The notes under the pieces are model-generated. The model was not told the origin of the DNA and made no database searches. It saw only the letters and a list, made by a program, of their open reading frames with translations. Both the position numbers and the translations under genes were made by a program. From NCBI RefSeq assembly GCF_032854445.1, contig NC_088295.1, forward strand, positions 21,689,385-21,749,384: 60,000 bases of DNA. Direction: 5' to 3'. This document shows, in pieces, positions 31,962-46,900 of this stretch. Source of the stretch: Liolophura sinensis (taxonomy: Eukaryota > Mollusca > Polyplacophora > Chitonida > Chitonidae). Position 1 is the stretch's first letter; each line of letters starts with the position of its first letter.

Positions 31962-34900
31962 CTGCAGGAGAAAAATAAAAAATTCTATGTGAAGTTCTAG
32001 TCACATATTTAGACATTCCTCTATCAAGTAAGACATAAGCTGCCATAGCAAAACATGGTGGGATAAAACCAAAAATCTTTAATAAAAATCTTGAAAATGC
32101 ATCATTCAAGAAAAGCAGACATTTCACTTAGTCTGTAGATATAAAAGAAACTGTACTGGGCCCAACAGAAAGCATTACTTCCTATAAGGAACCTAACAAA
32201 CGATTGAGTGATGAGTGGAGAATGTAGACAAAACAATGATTAGTAATGTCTTACAATTGCTAGACTGAGGCCTGTGTCCCAAGACTTACATTCGGATGTG
32301 AACCATTGGCCCCATTCTGTCTCTGCCTATGTGCCAGAGAGCTTTCCTTCTTCTTCACCCTTGGAAATAAAGAAACGAATTCATTGAGCTTTGGTCATAA
32401 TTACATCTTTAGGCTACTCAGAAAATATGCCTGAAGAACTCTGGGGCGTAGACGAATAATATATAGAACTACATCATTCCAAGACTGCAGAGCTTTTAAA
32501 ACAAAGACTGTTTTCATGAAAACCGTATCTTAACCTGGATACAAATTAGTTACCAAAGTAACCTGGAGACAGCCTGTCCCGTCTCAAAACACACTGCATA
32601 TGTTTCAATTGGCTCACATATCACATATAAATTAAACAAACCAATTCACTTCTGTTCACTATGCATACAACAAAAACAAAACCAAGATATTGCTCAATAA
32701 ACTGATTCTACTCCAATGAATTATCCCCTATTTCATTTAAACAATAACGATAAGCTGCACTCAAATGGTTGTGTTTGCTGTAATTTTACAACTGACATCT
32801 TGATGATTATCCTCATATTTCTGTCTAAATAAAATAAAATATCACTTTGTGTCTTGGTCATTACTTAATTCACTTGTGTCTCTCTGGGTTTGGGTTTTAT
32901 GGGGTTTTTCTGCCTGACTAACGCAGGTAGGTAAAGTATTCATAATATTATATCTTTTACAATAATTTTAAGAAGAAAACACAGAGGATAGCCAAAGCTC
33001 TGGCCTAGCTTACCTGCGATACACATATGCTGAGAGGACGATGACCAGGACAATGATTACCGTGCCCACCACACCAGCCGCGATGTGAGCCGTCCGCAGT
33101 TTGTTAGGATCTATAACTGCTTTAAAAAGGTAAAATGTGAGGAAAGGAACAGAAAATGAAAATGAAATGAAGGATGAAAAACAACATGCAAAACACCTAA
33201 GGAAAGCAAGTCAAGGAGTAGTAATCATACATAAAAGAAAACACAAATGATGAAGAAAACAAATGAATCTTGGAAAGACAATGATTGCATGATTTCTGGA
33301 ACATGACAAAATAGCAGACGGAATGAGCGATGATAATGAATTATGATAACATATGATCTCATCTAGACCTCAAATGTCATTTTCTTTATAACCAACAATC
33401 AGCCAGAGCAATATAAAAACAATTTAGCCAAAGTATTTTTAGTGTACAGTGAATTTTATTACAGATCATATGAAATGCTAATAAAGTACATTGTATATGT
33501 GCTTATATCAATAATACAATTCCCATCACTGATTCCTACTTCTCCGATACGTCTTCTCAAGGCACCTTATAAACACCAGACAGTTGGCTGGGGACAATGA
33601 CAATGACTGCAATCAATACCCATCCACTAATAAGTGAAGAAAAGAGATGTGACTTACTTGGCTGGAAGAATTCAGGTGACAGCTCCTGGCAGCGGAACCC
33701 AGTTCTCTCCTGAGGACACCTGGAGGTAATATCACTCATTAACATAAATACTATATACAGTATTCTGTACTTGGAAAAATGACTCCGTATAAACTGTTCT
33801 GTCATCAGAACAGTTTAACATCATCAAAATCTAACATCATCAAAATCCACATCAATATTTTTAAATGGTAATTCACATTAACAAAACCCCCCATTTGTTG
33901 TGACATGAACTGAAACACTGATATTTCACTTATCCCGAACCTTTTCTACTACAGATATTCAACCAGTTGCCTAAATGGTTGCCCAGATTTGTTTTTGCTT
34001 TTATTTTTTCATCTAGTGTATTACAAACTCTATTATTTTAGATAAATTAATGAATTTTCAGAGGTAACAAGTGTTTTTAGTTAATTGTGAGTTTCATTTC
34101 TGTACACTAGGTAATCAGCAGTTAACTGTTAAGCACATACTGGCAGTTTCGATTCCTTTCCTTCTTGATGATGACAATGAAGCAGGACCCTCCGTGTAAG
34201 CATGATAACAGCCTCTCCTCAGTGGCGTTACACGGCAGCCTGTAACTGGACTGGGGTGTTGTGCCCTCGCTCGTATTGGTCGCAATCGTTGTTGGGGTGG
34301 GGGTTGGTCGCACAGGCCTCTTTCCACATGCATCTATCAAACAAAAATGCATGAAATTCTCTGACTGGGCAGATACACATATCTTCTGGAAATTAATGTT
34401 TCGTGAAAAAGCATACACCCCATTTAATACAATACCTAATTAATCATTCTATACATCAGTTTTATTTTTTCCTTCAATGGCATCTATATAATAATCTCAT
34501 GGCAAGTCACTTAATTATTTCCCATAATTGGCTGGAACACAATGTAGTCTTTGGTTTGACAAAATCATGAGCTACTCATTAAACACACATTCTTACAACA
34601 TGTAATATAAACATCTTCAATAGCCAGGCTACTCACAAAATCCATGGATGCAAACCAGCATGCACAGGCATCCAATCAAAACAAATGTACCATTAATCAT
34701 CAATTTACTACAGTGGAATACAGAAATTTATGGGATATATGTGTGATCTGCATGGGCAACATGGGTAACATACCTGTTGTACTGGGCAGCATCAGTCCAA
34801 TGATGAAAAGAAACAGAAATGGATATAGCATATTTTATTCCCAGTCGCTAGATCATGCAGGCCAGAGCATCAAGAACCCCTGAAAACACAAGACAAAGTC

Positions 34901-37900
34901 ATGAATAATGAGACAGTCATCAAATTCCATTCATATAAGGCTGCTAAAAATATCAATACCATTAAAGAAAGATTTTAATCCCAAAGCTAGTAATGCACTC
35001 TGATTGGCAAATTTATAGCTCCAGGACAAGAGTATGACATGAAACATAATCACTACATTAATGGTTCCATAATAGAGAAAATCAGCATCATTACAGTTTT
35101 CAGAGACAATAATATCTTTCAACAGGATAACATTAAGTATTTGTAAATGGTCGAGGAGTTCTGTATTGTCAGTAAATCAATGGCATAGAGCAGAAACTAT
35201 TTCCTTCATCACTCCCCAAAAGAAAAGACTTCAGCTCAATTCTACCATAAAAGAGACTACATTATTTTGTATACGGCCACAAGTCAGAAACCATGCATTT
35301 ATGTTCTTAATACGGCTATACAACACACTGTGTACTTAATGCCCCAACCTAAGCAGAAATATCATATGTTCTAACCAATACCAGATTGGCATCAGCACAG
35401 GAAATCCCCCAATCTGTATCTAGCTGTAGTTGCCTGTCATTCATACATGTTCAGTGGCAAACTGTGCACCCTTTGAACAGGGAAGACACACCCTGCTGGA
35501 CAAACCTTGACACAGGGAAATTAAGATGCCAGGAATTAATCTTAGCACTGGGTAAATAATTCATACATTCCCCTGTATGGTGTGGAGGTTTTATCATCTC
35601 AGATTCATGAAGACCTGGGTGAAGACACAAATTCCTTACACCCACTACTACAAGTACACTGGGACTGTGAGCAGGGACAAAGTGGTCCCATTAAACTCTG
35701 GTCCACTGCTGGAATCCAGCCATTGACCAATCACACAGCAGGAATCAATACTGGCCTACATCCTGGGAGTGGTCACTGGGTCATCCAGACCAGTCTGGAC
35801 ATGTTACAATGACCACAGCTTTCCCTTTGTAAGTTGCTTTTACACTTGGGCATAACCACTGGTTACTGCCATCTGCTCACAGTCTTATTCCAGACTCTTG
35901 CATCTGGACACAGCTCTTGGTTCATCCTATAAAAATAGCTCTGACACATTCACAATGACATACTCTCTACCAGAGGCTTGCATCAGAACCCAGCAATTAC
36001 TCTTGCATGTTATGCCAAATGGCAATGCACAGTTTGTTCCAAGAAAGAAATGTTTACATCCAGCTGAAAATGTCCCATGTGCTAGCTATAAGTAAAAACA
36101 GAGAATAATTAAGGTTTCAAACACTGAAACGTTTACAGTAAAACCGGTAACAGTATCAGCACTTTCGATATGAAATCAACTAGCTGTCACAAAGAAATTC
36201 TTATCGCTACACTGAAAGATAATTTGCAAAGCAATTATGCTGTCCATTACACTTCATATACTAAAATGTATTTTCTTAATACTTATAACGCTATGTCCAT
36301 AATTCAGGACACATGAGAATTTCAGCCTGTGAAATGGTTATAAAAAACCTATTTAATAACTGATGCTTAAATACCATGTGAACAGCACAATTCTACCTGA
36401 CCAATATATACTGTATTGACTAGGGGCGCATCCCCCAGGCTGTTTGATGGAAACCACTGACATGTCACTTAGCAGGGCATTATTATCCAATCTCAGCTTG
36501 AAATAAATGACCTGTTTACCAGGTGTATAACACTATCAGTGTTAATCCAATCAATGCATCAAAGTGGATAACTTTTGGTGGCGTTCTGTATTGTAACAGG
36601 ATCTTCTTGCACGATAAATTTTGGAAAAGATGTAGCACTTGTACTCAGGCTATGGTAATACCTGAACACCCACGCACTAGGCCAATTTTACACTGTCCAG
36701 TGATGGAACTGCGTCAGAGGTTAAGACAAATAGTAGTACAGTTCCATAGCTTCACATGCCTATCTTAACAGTGACACCCCTCACAGTGAACTGAGAGAGA
36801 GCAGCCTCTGGTACTAAGTGTATGCCCTCAGCGTCACCTGCAGACTGGGGGCACACTACAGTCCCTATGTTTTACCATTAAATATTCATACAGCCTCCCA
36901 GATGTCTTTTATGGATTCCCTGAGTCTGGGAGTGTTTTGTAAAGGACACCAGTTAGGGGTCTCTGGTATCTTAGTAGGGCACAAGAGGTAATGCATGGTA
37001 ATTAGTAATCCTGTGTACTTCTATTTTTGAAGTACAGAAATAACAATTGTTCAAAGAAGGCTTTAGAAGAATATTGGGAATAGGGTGAGAGGAATAAATA
37101 CTGAAAACCACGTCACAAACTACATCATTCTAATTATACAAACAATGCGATATTAACCCTTTTTAGAAACCAATAATGTGGTGACAATTATGCTCACTAA
37201 CACACTTGTGATTCATGTCAACTAGGCAAGACCTTCTTGAATCCCATGGTTTTTATACATGCATGTATACATGTCAAAACATTCTTGTGGATTCTCAAAG
37301 GTCACATCAAATTTGTTTTATTTATTTAATAATTAAGTTTATAATGGTATTTATGGACTGTAGTCCACAAGAAAATTAACCCACTATGATGAACTGCCCA
37401 GTAATTATACCAATACACACTTGCTGCATTAAACAGTAGATCTGCCAGGCCACCACATGCTGTTAGTGCATGGTCAGCCTGACACCGCTTTCAGGACTGC
37501 TGCCTGAGTTTTCAAACCCTACCCTGGGGCCGTCATTTGACTATAAAAGCCAAGGTGACACTAATGATGATTATCTCACAGGTAACACTGATAAGGTATG
37601 TGGTCAAATGGGTCAGCTACAAAAGCACTTTAACATATAATGACACTGGTGAGTAAATCACGCTGCAAACAGGTGAGGAGGGTGTCTGGTCCTCCAGGTT
37701 TGTTACAGGCTTATTTGCCTTTTATACCTGTGTTATACCTTTCCCAACCTCATGGCTTTGATTTTTTACATATGAGAATAGCCAATTCACAGTTAAAAAA
37801 TTTCAAATAAAGTCTCGATAACTATAATATGGCATGTCTGCATGATACATGTACATAACTCACCTGTGTGTATTTTTTTTTTATGAACATGCTGTAGTAG

Positions 37901-40900
37901 GTTTGGTGAAACTTCCTTATAGCAATGTCGATAGATTATCTCGTAGAAATATTTCTCCACCAGCCTACAATACTTTCTTTTTAAACATGCCACATAACAT
38001 ATATACCCAGCTCGCCTGCAGGGCCCAGGTATAGCTCAGCAAATTGTAACTGCCATATCACAGAGTGAATGAATGCTACCCTACAGCCGTTAAGCTGCTG
38101 GTGAATGACATATGGCTGTGACCCACAACGACATGGTTAGTCAGCCTGCCTGGCTCACACCTGGCCCAGGTATAAATGTTGTATTACCATCAGTCAGCTT
38201 GATAACCTGCTCTCCTCACAATGCCATGACAGCAGATTCTAGCTTTTCATTTTTAAAAGAAAAGGCAACACAGCAATGAAACATGCTATGACAATAAGCT
38301 GCCTCAGTCTTCTTTTTCATCTGAATTATTCATGTTGTAACACTACAAGAGACAGGTTCAATACTACAGAAAGTGTTGCAATTCTTGTATGCAAGTCATT
38401 AAAAATAAAATCTTTCATTATTTGTACAATTATGCATTATTTACAACCCTTAGAAAAGGAAACGCTAATGATGGATACCATCAGGGGGTTAAACCAGAGC
38501 TTTTAAAGTTGTGTCTTTGTTTAGAGTTTGAGTTAAAGGAGAAGAAAACATAAAAATGATGCCAAAATCAGATGAAAGAGCGTTCAAACTTAATTGCAAA
38601 CATGATCTTTAATATTTTTTGGGATTTTTTTTTCAAGAGAAAAGGGCATTTGAAAATATTTTTGTATGGTGGTTATTTAGGACCAATGTTTGGTATTTAT
38701 CGTTGTTGCATAAAAATGTGTTCAATAAGGATGTGATGCTTGTCTAACAAATTTATTTAAATGTAAATTTGTTGTTTATACCAAAACATATGCATTTAAC
38801 CTTAATTATGATAATATTTATGAACGTAATAAAAATGTAAATATGATCCAAACTGAGGTTTGATCTATTTGTTAGCTGAAAAGAACAAATTCTAGTGCAA
38901 AAATATTTATTAAACCTGTGTAACATCCTCATTTATGACATTATTAAACAAAGACTATAAATGCCAAAAGGTGGTCCCAAATATCCAGCATACAAAAATT
39001 ATTTTCAGGTGTTTTTTTCACCCTAGGGAAAAATCAGAAAAACTATTGAAGACTACATTTAGGAATAACTTTTGCAGTCTTTCATCTGAACTTGGTCATT
39101 TTTATGTTTTCTCCACCTTTAAATATTTACATGGCACTCTTCAGAATTCAGACAAATTTTTACTTGTGAGTAGAATTTGTCACACAGCTTGCAATAATTA
39201 AAAGAAAGTACATAGTAAGCTTGGACACACAACTATGTATAGAGGGGTTGCATGTGACGTCACTATGGTAGAACAATAGCCAGTCAGTCATATTGGAGTC
39301 CTTTAAACGTGCGCTGGTATAGCCACAGTACTCCAATATGACTGCCAGAAGTGGGTCATGCAACCCCTCTATACGCTTTGTTTCCGCTGCAAGGCCTGAA
39401 CGAATAGACAGACAGAGAAACAGACTGATGTTCTGATGTGCAGACAACCCCATGACTACATGATGGCAACAATATCCTGTCACCTCTCAGACCGAGAGGT
39501 AAAACATTCTGCAAACAATTAATATGCATGATTAGTCAACTGAACAGTTAAACCAACCAAGAACTTTTATGTGAACGGTCACTGAGCAGCTATCAATATT
39601 TCAGCAGCACATGCATCAGCAGTCATATATAGTTTATTAACTGAAAGAAAACTGAAAGAGACTACTTTACTATTTACTTATTTAGTCTTTACACCCTATC
39701 TTCAGCCAAAATGAAGCTTAAACTACCTGTACATGTCACACTTCCTTCAGGATATAGTTCATGTAATGTGGAATCCCGCTTCTCAACAAGAATTGAATTC
39801 AAAATGATAGGTCTGACACGTGAACATGAGTCTATCCAATAACCTGCAAATCTCGCTGTAAAGCGGGATTTCGCCATACATGACTGATACACCCTTCCTT
39901 CTTCCATCAAACAAAAATTTTCCCCTGCTGAGCACTGCATGACAACCACTCCTGCTTTCACCATGTCCTTACCAATCTCCATTCACCCACAACCTCCACC
40001 ACCACCCAACCCTTCCCCTGTCAATCTGGTAAGGTATCAAGGGTGGTCAGCTCCAAAGGTGTTCTAATGCCATGCTAATCACTCATGGCTTAACACACCA
40101 TATACTTTGAATGAACACTTTACATCAGCTAACAGTAATGGGCAGAAAGGAGAGTCTAATGGGTTTACATCATGGGCATGTAACATTATGCAATCATTTG
40201 TGGCTAGCTGCATAAGGTTATGTAACTGTTGTGGCTAGTTGTAACTGCCAAAACTGGTGATCACCAACAGTAGACCAGACACTGAAACCCACTTCAGCAA
40301 AGACACTCTGGTCCATTCAATCCCACCTAATTGCCTGCCAAATTGATTTTCACACACACATGTATAGATGACCTCAGTATGCCACTTTCACAAACCAGAA
40401 ATTGGACAGCATCCTAATATTGCACACGCTTCACTATCAACACACTAAGCTTAAATGCATAAAACACGCATTTTTTCAGTCATATGTACCAGCATCCAAG
40501 TGGGAAGTCAAGAAATGAAGTCACTGCTACAAACTCCTACCCCTGGGGATATATATGCGCACACATGTGAATTTAAAATCAATCCCAGTCATCCTCTCCA
40601 TAATGTCACACCACTGAGGACAATTAATCATTCTATATTTTGTTCTATAACAGACTCATAAAATGCATTTACACCTAGATATACATAACAGAATTCACAA
40701 CAAAAGATTGAGTGTAACAAAAGTAAATGTTAAATGAAATCAATATAACATATATATAATATCAGTAGGCCTACACCTCTAACAATCTTAAACCGCTGAG
40801 CGCACCAATACAGTGGAAACTTGTTTGAGAAAATGCAATAATACTATCCATCTCTAAAGGGCTATAAATAGCTGCTTAAGGTGAGAAAACAAAAACAGAA

Positions 40901-43900
40901 ATGTGACAGTACATCAGAATGCAAATAAATCAAATGTCATGGCAGATATCTAAACTGCTTGCACCAAATGCTTCATTGATACGCAAACTCCTGATCATAG
41001 AGCAGACAGCAAAGGGTGCATCCCCTGATGATCATGTAGCAAAACAATCTAGAACAAAGAATGAGTAACACTCGTCCCTATTGATCAAGCATATAGGAGT
41101 CAGTGCACACCAAATAAAGGATGGGCTCAACGAGAGCCTAACTAGCATTTCCTGCTCCTCGGTCAATCAATAGCAATTGATCCCTCAACTCTCTCTAAGG
41201 GATTTAAGTGAAGTCCAATCTATGCCATACAAATGCAAAAAGCACAAGCATTAAGTGTCTTTAATTAATTGATGCCCTGACATGTTCAGATCAAACCTGA
41301 CATGAGCTGATTGTAACTGCCAGAAGCGTCCCTCGACCAATCTGTTTTACCAGTGAACATAGAACAGGCTAATGAGACACCCTGTAGCTACCTTATTACA
41401 AACAGGTTGGCATCAACAATTTGAACACAAAACCAAAAGCCTCCATGTTCTGAGTTCAACCTTACAGTATGTACAGACAATGTGGCATTCACATCTATAC
41501 GTACAAAACTTTGCAGCACTAAATTGCCAGTTTTAAGACATTAATATTTAATTCATAAAAGACACTGAAAATCTCTAAAGCAGACCCTCAGTTACTGCAG
41601 ACAACATGACATTAGCTTGTATACAATACACGGCTCATTTGAGTAAAGAGTCACCCTCAGCAAAGTTGAGCAGATCATCCTTAAAACATTTTACATTTAG
41701 CTTCACCTGAACCATTGGAAAAACTAGACAGTTGGGAGGAAATTCTTTTTTTCAATTCTGGCTAATGAAAACAAGCAAGTTAGCATGGAGAGGGAAAATA
41801 AAAAATATTTTTAATATTTACAAGTAAGACATTTTTTTAGGGGTTTAATAACAGGATTATGCCCAATGAACATATTTTTAATGATGGCCTCAGCCACTGA
41901 CCTTGTATGTTCTAATGATGCTCCTGCTACTTCAGCTGTCAGGAATGTTGTCAGTTACCTGGCAAAGGGTAGTTATTTTCTCCAGGCTTCCCCATCCCAT
42001 AAACACTTTACAAGTGAAATATTCTGGATAACATCATTAAATTTCTATCAAATAAATGCATACAGACTTATCACATGTACCATACTGACAACCAGTACAC
42101 CCAAACCTGTACTTATATTTCATACACTTTTATAGTGAACATGGAGAGGTCTGCATGCAGCTGAGAATCTCAAATGCTTAGGTACTTACATAAACCTGGA
42201 AACCTAGCTTCCACAGGCTTTACCCATGAAATAGCATTTGTGTGCACATGGCTAGAATATGTAAAACACAAGTACTAAAATGAATTCATAATAATACATA
42301 ACCCATAGCTAAGATACCGAACACCAATCTGCAATGATTACAAGGCAGTGAAATCTTACACTTGACAAACAAAAATTGTGTTTAATATTTCTTCACATAA
42401 GCTCAATTACATCTACATCAGCTACAGCATTAATTGCAATTCCACCTGAACTACGAAGAATAACAGGATTTAATGCTTAAATGAGTAATATTTTTGGTAT
42501 AGAATATACTTTAGTAAGGAAACGATAAACATATTGGTCAACATCTATAAAACTTTATAATCTTTACACTGCACCGGCTTAATTTTATTAGTGTAGACTG
42601 ATACAGTTCCTGTCAGTATTTGACACTGTCTGGTTACACATCCCTTGTCTATTCATGACCACAAACAAAACATGTTGTGAACTGCTTTTTGACACATGTT
42701 TCTGACATGGATTCTGGTTCACCACTGTTTGCCTGATTATCCCATCATGCCTAGAATGCACAATTGTGTCAGACAGGTCTGAAAGAAGTTGAAAACTCCC
42801 CACCATTGCAATATGACAATATTTCTATTTAATTCATTCATATGCAACCTAAACATCCATACAAACAGCCATACAGACAAACAGCCATACAGACAAACTG
42901 CCATTCTTGGTTTAAAATCTTTGAATACTTCCTGTCTGTCAAAGGAACTCATCAGTTCTGTGTCAAACTTTGAATCAAACTTTGATTTGAAGACCTACTA
43001 TTAAAATTCCTGATCTGACGTCAGTTATTCTGTATAATATCTGTCTGCGTGTTATACAAGATGACAGTCATGGCCACTGTTAGCTTATAAATCTCTCTGC
43101 AAACAATTCAGACTGAGACATGAGGACAGAAAAGTGCTAATATCATCAGTTCCCAACCACCACAGGCTTGAAAAATCATTTGATTAAATAAAACTAAATT
43201 AAATTTCTTTACCTTTTGCCATGGACCACATGGCAACATGTAAATAACAGGAGTCCACAGGAGCAGCACTTTGATGTCCAATCATATCAAACACAACTGT
43301 GGCCCATGTACATGCAGTGCACAGATATCTGCCGAATAATAACACCTGTCCTCCAGGTAAATCAACAGTCTTACTGGCCACGGACAGTTTAACTAATTAT
43401 GATGCATCCTGTCGTCTTAGGGTCAGTGAGAGGAGGAGGAAAAGCCTGTTACTCCGTCAACACACAGCTTGTCTAATTATCCCCGACAGCACACAAACTG
43501 TGACGCCAAAGTGTAAAGATTCAGATGTTTTAGCCTTAGTGATCCGAACGGGCAAACAACAATATTGAAATTTTGCCCCATGCTAATTTGAAGTATCAAA
43601 AAGCCACCTAGCACCGCTCAAATCATTACCCAAAAGCACAGTTTAAAAATCCATTTCGCATAACGTGACATTGCTAACATGTAGATTATATCAATTTGTG
43701 GTTAACTTAAGGTTTTCCCATTGAGAACTGCTGTCAGCTACATATTGGAACATGAATGTATGAGGTGTGAGCATATTTTACACACAGAGGAGGACAAAGG
43801 TTCATCAAGTTAACCCAGACATTTAACGTTGAGAAAACAGGTGTTGTCGTGCTTGTTCAACGATTGTAATGACAATCTCACCTGTCAGGTGATCGGACAC

Positions 43901-46900
43901 AATATCCAGCACTGATTGTCTATACTGATGTTTGTGAAGGAAGGAAGTGTATACAGGATATAGACATAGAGAAGGGATAAGAGTAAACAGAGCCCATGTT
44001 GGCTCAATATGAGCCTTGGTTTAGGGTGGTGCCTCATTCCATAACCTTGTATAATACACACGCTCTAACAAACCACCTTCAAGACAACACACTCATGTAT
44101 ATCCTGCTACAAAACCATAACACAGTATGTTTAGTCTAGAATTAACCACAAGTAGATTTACGATTTACATGACCGAAAAAAAAAAGCACGAGGAGAAAAG
44201 TCATATATCACTCAACACAATGATGCTTTCTGTGCAGAAAAAATATATCAGCCTACATGAATTGCATGACAGTACATGATTAAGGCTTAGACAGCCATCA
44301 GTGAATTTATGCTTCCTTCAACATGCTCTATCCCTGGCACTTCACCCATAAAACTGACCACCATCATATCAGATGGTGAAGATTCTTGAGTGTGGCATTC
44401 AATAAGGATCAAACCGATGAATTTAAGTTGGCATTACATTGAAATGGATAGACCAATGACAAATATCTTATACTTTTAGCAACCAAATTTTTTTTTTTTT
44501 TACAAAAACCAAATATTACAAATCTCTATGCCATGATGGGAACGCACAATCTAACTCGGCAAGTGTCTCCAAGTATAGATTACCATACCACTACTATAGA
44601 ACAGTGACAACTTTTAGGCTTCCATACATAATTACATGTATCAAAATGGAAATCAAGGCCAAGAGCAGCAACACTTCCCCTTTAACTGTAAATAATTTTA
44701 TATAATAACTGAAAAAGGTACGCCATTAGTCAGGAAAGACTTCCAATGCAAGTGCATGTATATCCCTTGTATGATAAATCACAAGTGCTTACCTTGTTCC
44801 AAACATGACAAATTGTACTTGCGACGTCCCACAGAGAGCTTGAAGTACACAGTGACATTGATCACAGGCTGTTTATCCGGGTTAAGGGCAAGGCAGTCCT
44901 GGTGAATGGACGCTGTAACATGTACCAGGTCCTGAATTCACATGCTCAAGAGAACAGGGCCCATCTGTAAGATAGGAAACCACTTCCTGAAGCTCAGTTT
45001 ATTTCTGATGAGTGAGTTGTCAGAGCCAGCACTGATACCTCCTGGTCCTATACAATCAGTTTCTGGAGTCGCTCAGAGAAAGCCTTTTTATAAGGTGTGA
45101 TTCTGGGTAAGCTCAGATAAATCCTTGTTATAAGGTCAGATTCTGGGAGAGCTTGAAGCTTAATGGAGAGGCTGGGGATAGGAGATCGGCTAAAGGGGGA
45201 TACTGGTATCCAGGCTTGGCCATGCAGGACTGTGCTGGCCCTTACTAGATAGTGACTGCCAGTGGCTTATCCAAACACCCCTAGACCCCTTATTCTGACC
45301 CCAGGTCTGGCTTGAGGTTTCAGTCCTGAATCAGAGGAGGCAGTGAGATAAGAGGGAAGCCTTCACTTGTAACATAAACAGTATCTGTGTACCTGTACGT
45401 CTTCAGTGAGCCATTAGTTGTTGTTTCTGCCAGCAAAAGGGCTTCTGGCATACACGCTCCGCATACACACCTCCCTCTCCAGCCATGCACTGGGTCACTT
45501 GTGGTTCTTGAGGTATGTCTTCATGCACAGGCCTTTGTTAGCAATGCAGCCCACAAGCACAGATAGCATGCATTTGCTAAAAACAATAATCCCATGTAAG
45601 CAACAATGTGTGAATGAGCCAGGCAGCCCAACACCAGTGGCGCAGAGCAGAGGGATTGGAACACAGGCCTAGGTCAACTTCATCCCTTTTCAAGTCACAG
45701 CCTTTTAGAGAACAGCTGAGGAAGATGTAGTGGACCACAAGTGATGATAAATGGGACCGGCCGCTATTATACTCTGTTCTACAACTAACCAAGGTTCTGT
45801 ATGGCCAAGAATAAAAAGGCAGTGAAAGACTATGATCATAACAATGCTGTGGTCAGCGCCAAGTCTGCATGACCTTCTACGCCATAAGATATAAGCCACC
45901 TTAGGCTTTGAGTATATTTGCCAAGAATAAAAAATGAGAAATAAGACTGAATATGTTCTTTATGATATTGATTGTTTATGACACACATGTGTATGAGAGT
46001 TGGACACACATTCAATGTCAACAGAGAGGCCTGAGCCAAAGAGTCCAACTGTGATCAATCCTACCTTCCTAACACACTCTTCCAAGACCACTCAAATATT
46101 CAAAGCTAACTGAAGAGGTGTGGACAGTAACTTTTTTCCATTGAAGGCTATTGATGAGTTTAAGTAAGTAAAGCTTAGGTCCAACAGTAACAGCAAAAAA
46201 GTACACATCACACAAGTGTTATCCAAGACAAGTACATACAAACAAATGATAGACACATTTTAAAAAAAATTGAATTATGTTACACTTGACCAAATTTGAT
46301 GTCATATGTATGGGACAAAATCACGTTTTCCATAAAACATACCAGAAAAGAGCTGAGATGAACAAGGTTAAAATTAATCCCTGAAAACCAAAACTAAAAA
46401 ATACATGTATACATTATGACAAAAGAAAACTACTCTTTACGCCCCTAAATAACAGGATAGCTGTGTATCTCATGAAGTGTGGTTTGTACATGGATGCACA
46501 CAATTTTACCTTGCATATGATCACATGATCTCTGGTTAAAGAGGAAACTATGCAAAGTAAAGAGACAGAAACATTAAGATAAATATTGACTCATCTTGAA
46601 CTAACAGATGATTGTTTGTGATGTGAAGCCATAGGCATACCCCCAAACAGCACCTCTGCACCACCCCAGTGCCAGATAGAAAAGCTCTACAACTATAGAC
46701 AGAGGATCACAGCTTTAGCCACAAGACCACTGCGATGGCTCTCTGCTCATGTACATAATAATACCCAAACAATGGGTCAGGTCGTGGAAGTTTAACCTAT
46801 GAACAGTTCCCCTCAGTTCTCAGAGTTCAGACTCAACAACAGTTCAGGATAAACTCTAGCTTCCTGAAAATTACACTATAGGAGTCAATTAACAAGAAAA

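Noticed and set aside
43299-43568. 89-codon plus-strand ORF
   Set aside because: It is antisense to the candidate alternative exon, with no domain and no splice context.
45490-45590. Minus-strand cysteine-bearing ORF (MLSVLVGCIANKGLCMKTYL) as a gene 2 exon
   Set aside because: No acceptor and donor pair gives a phase fitting the exons either side.
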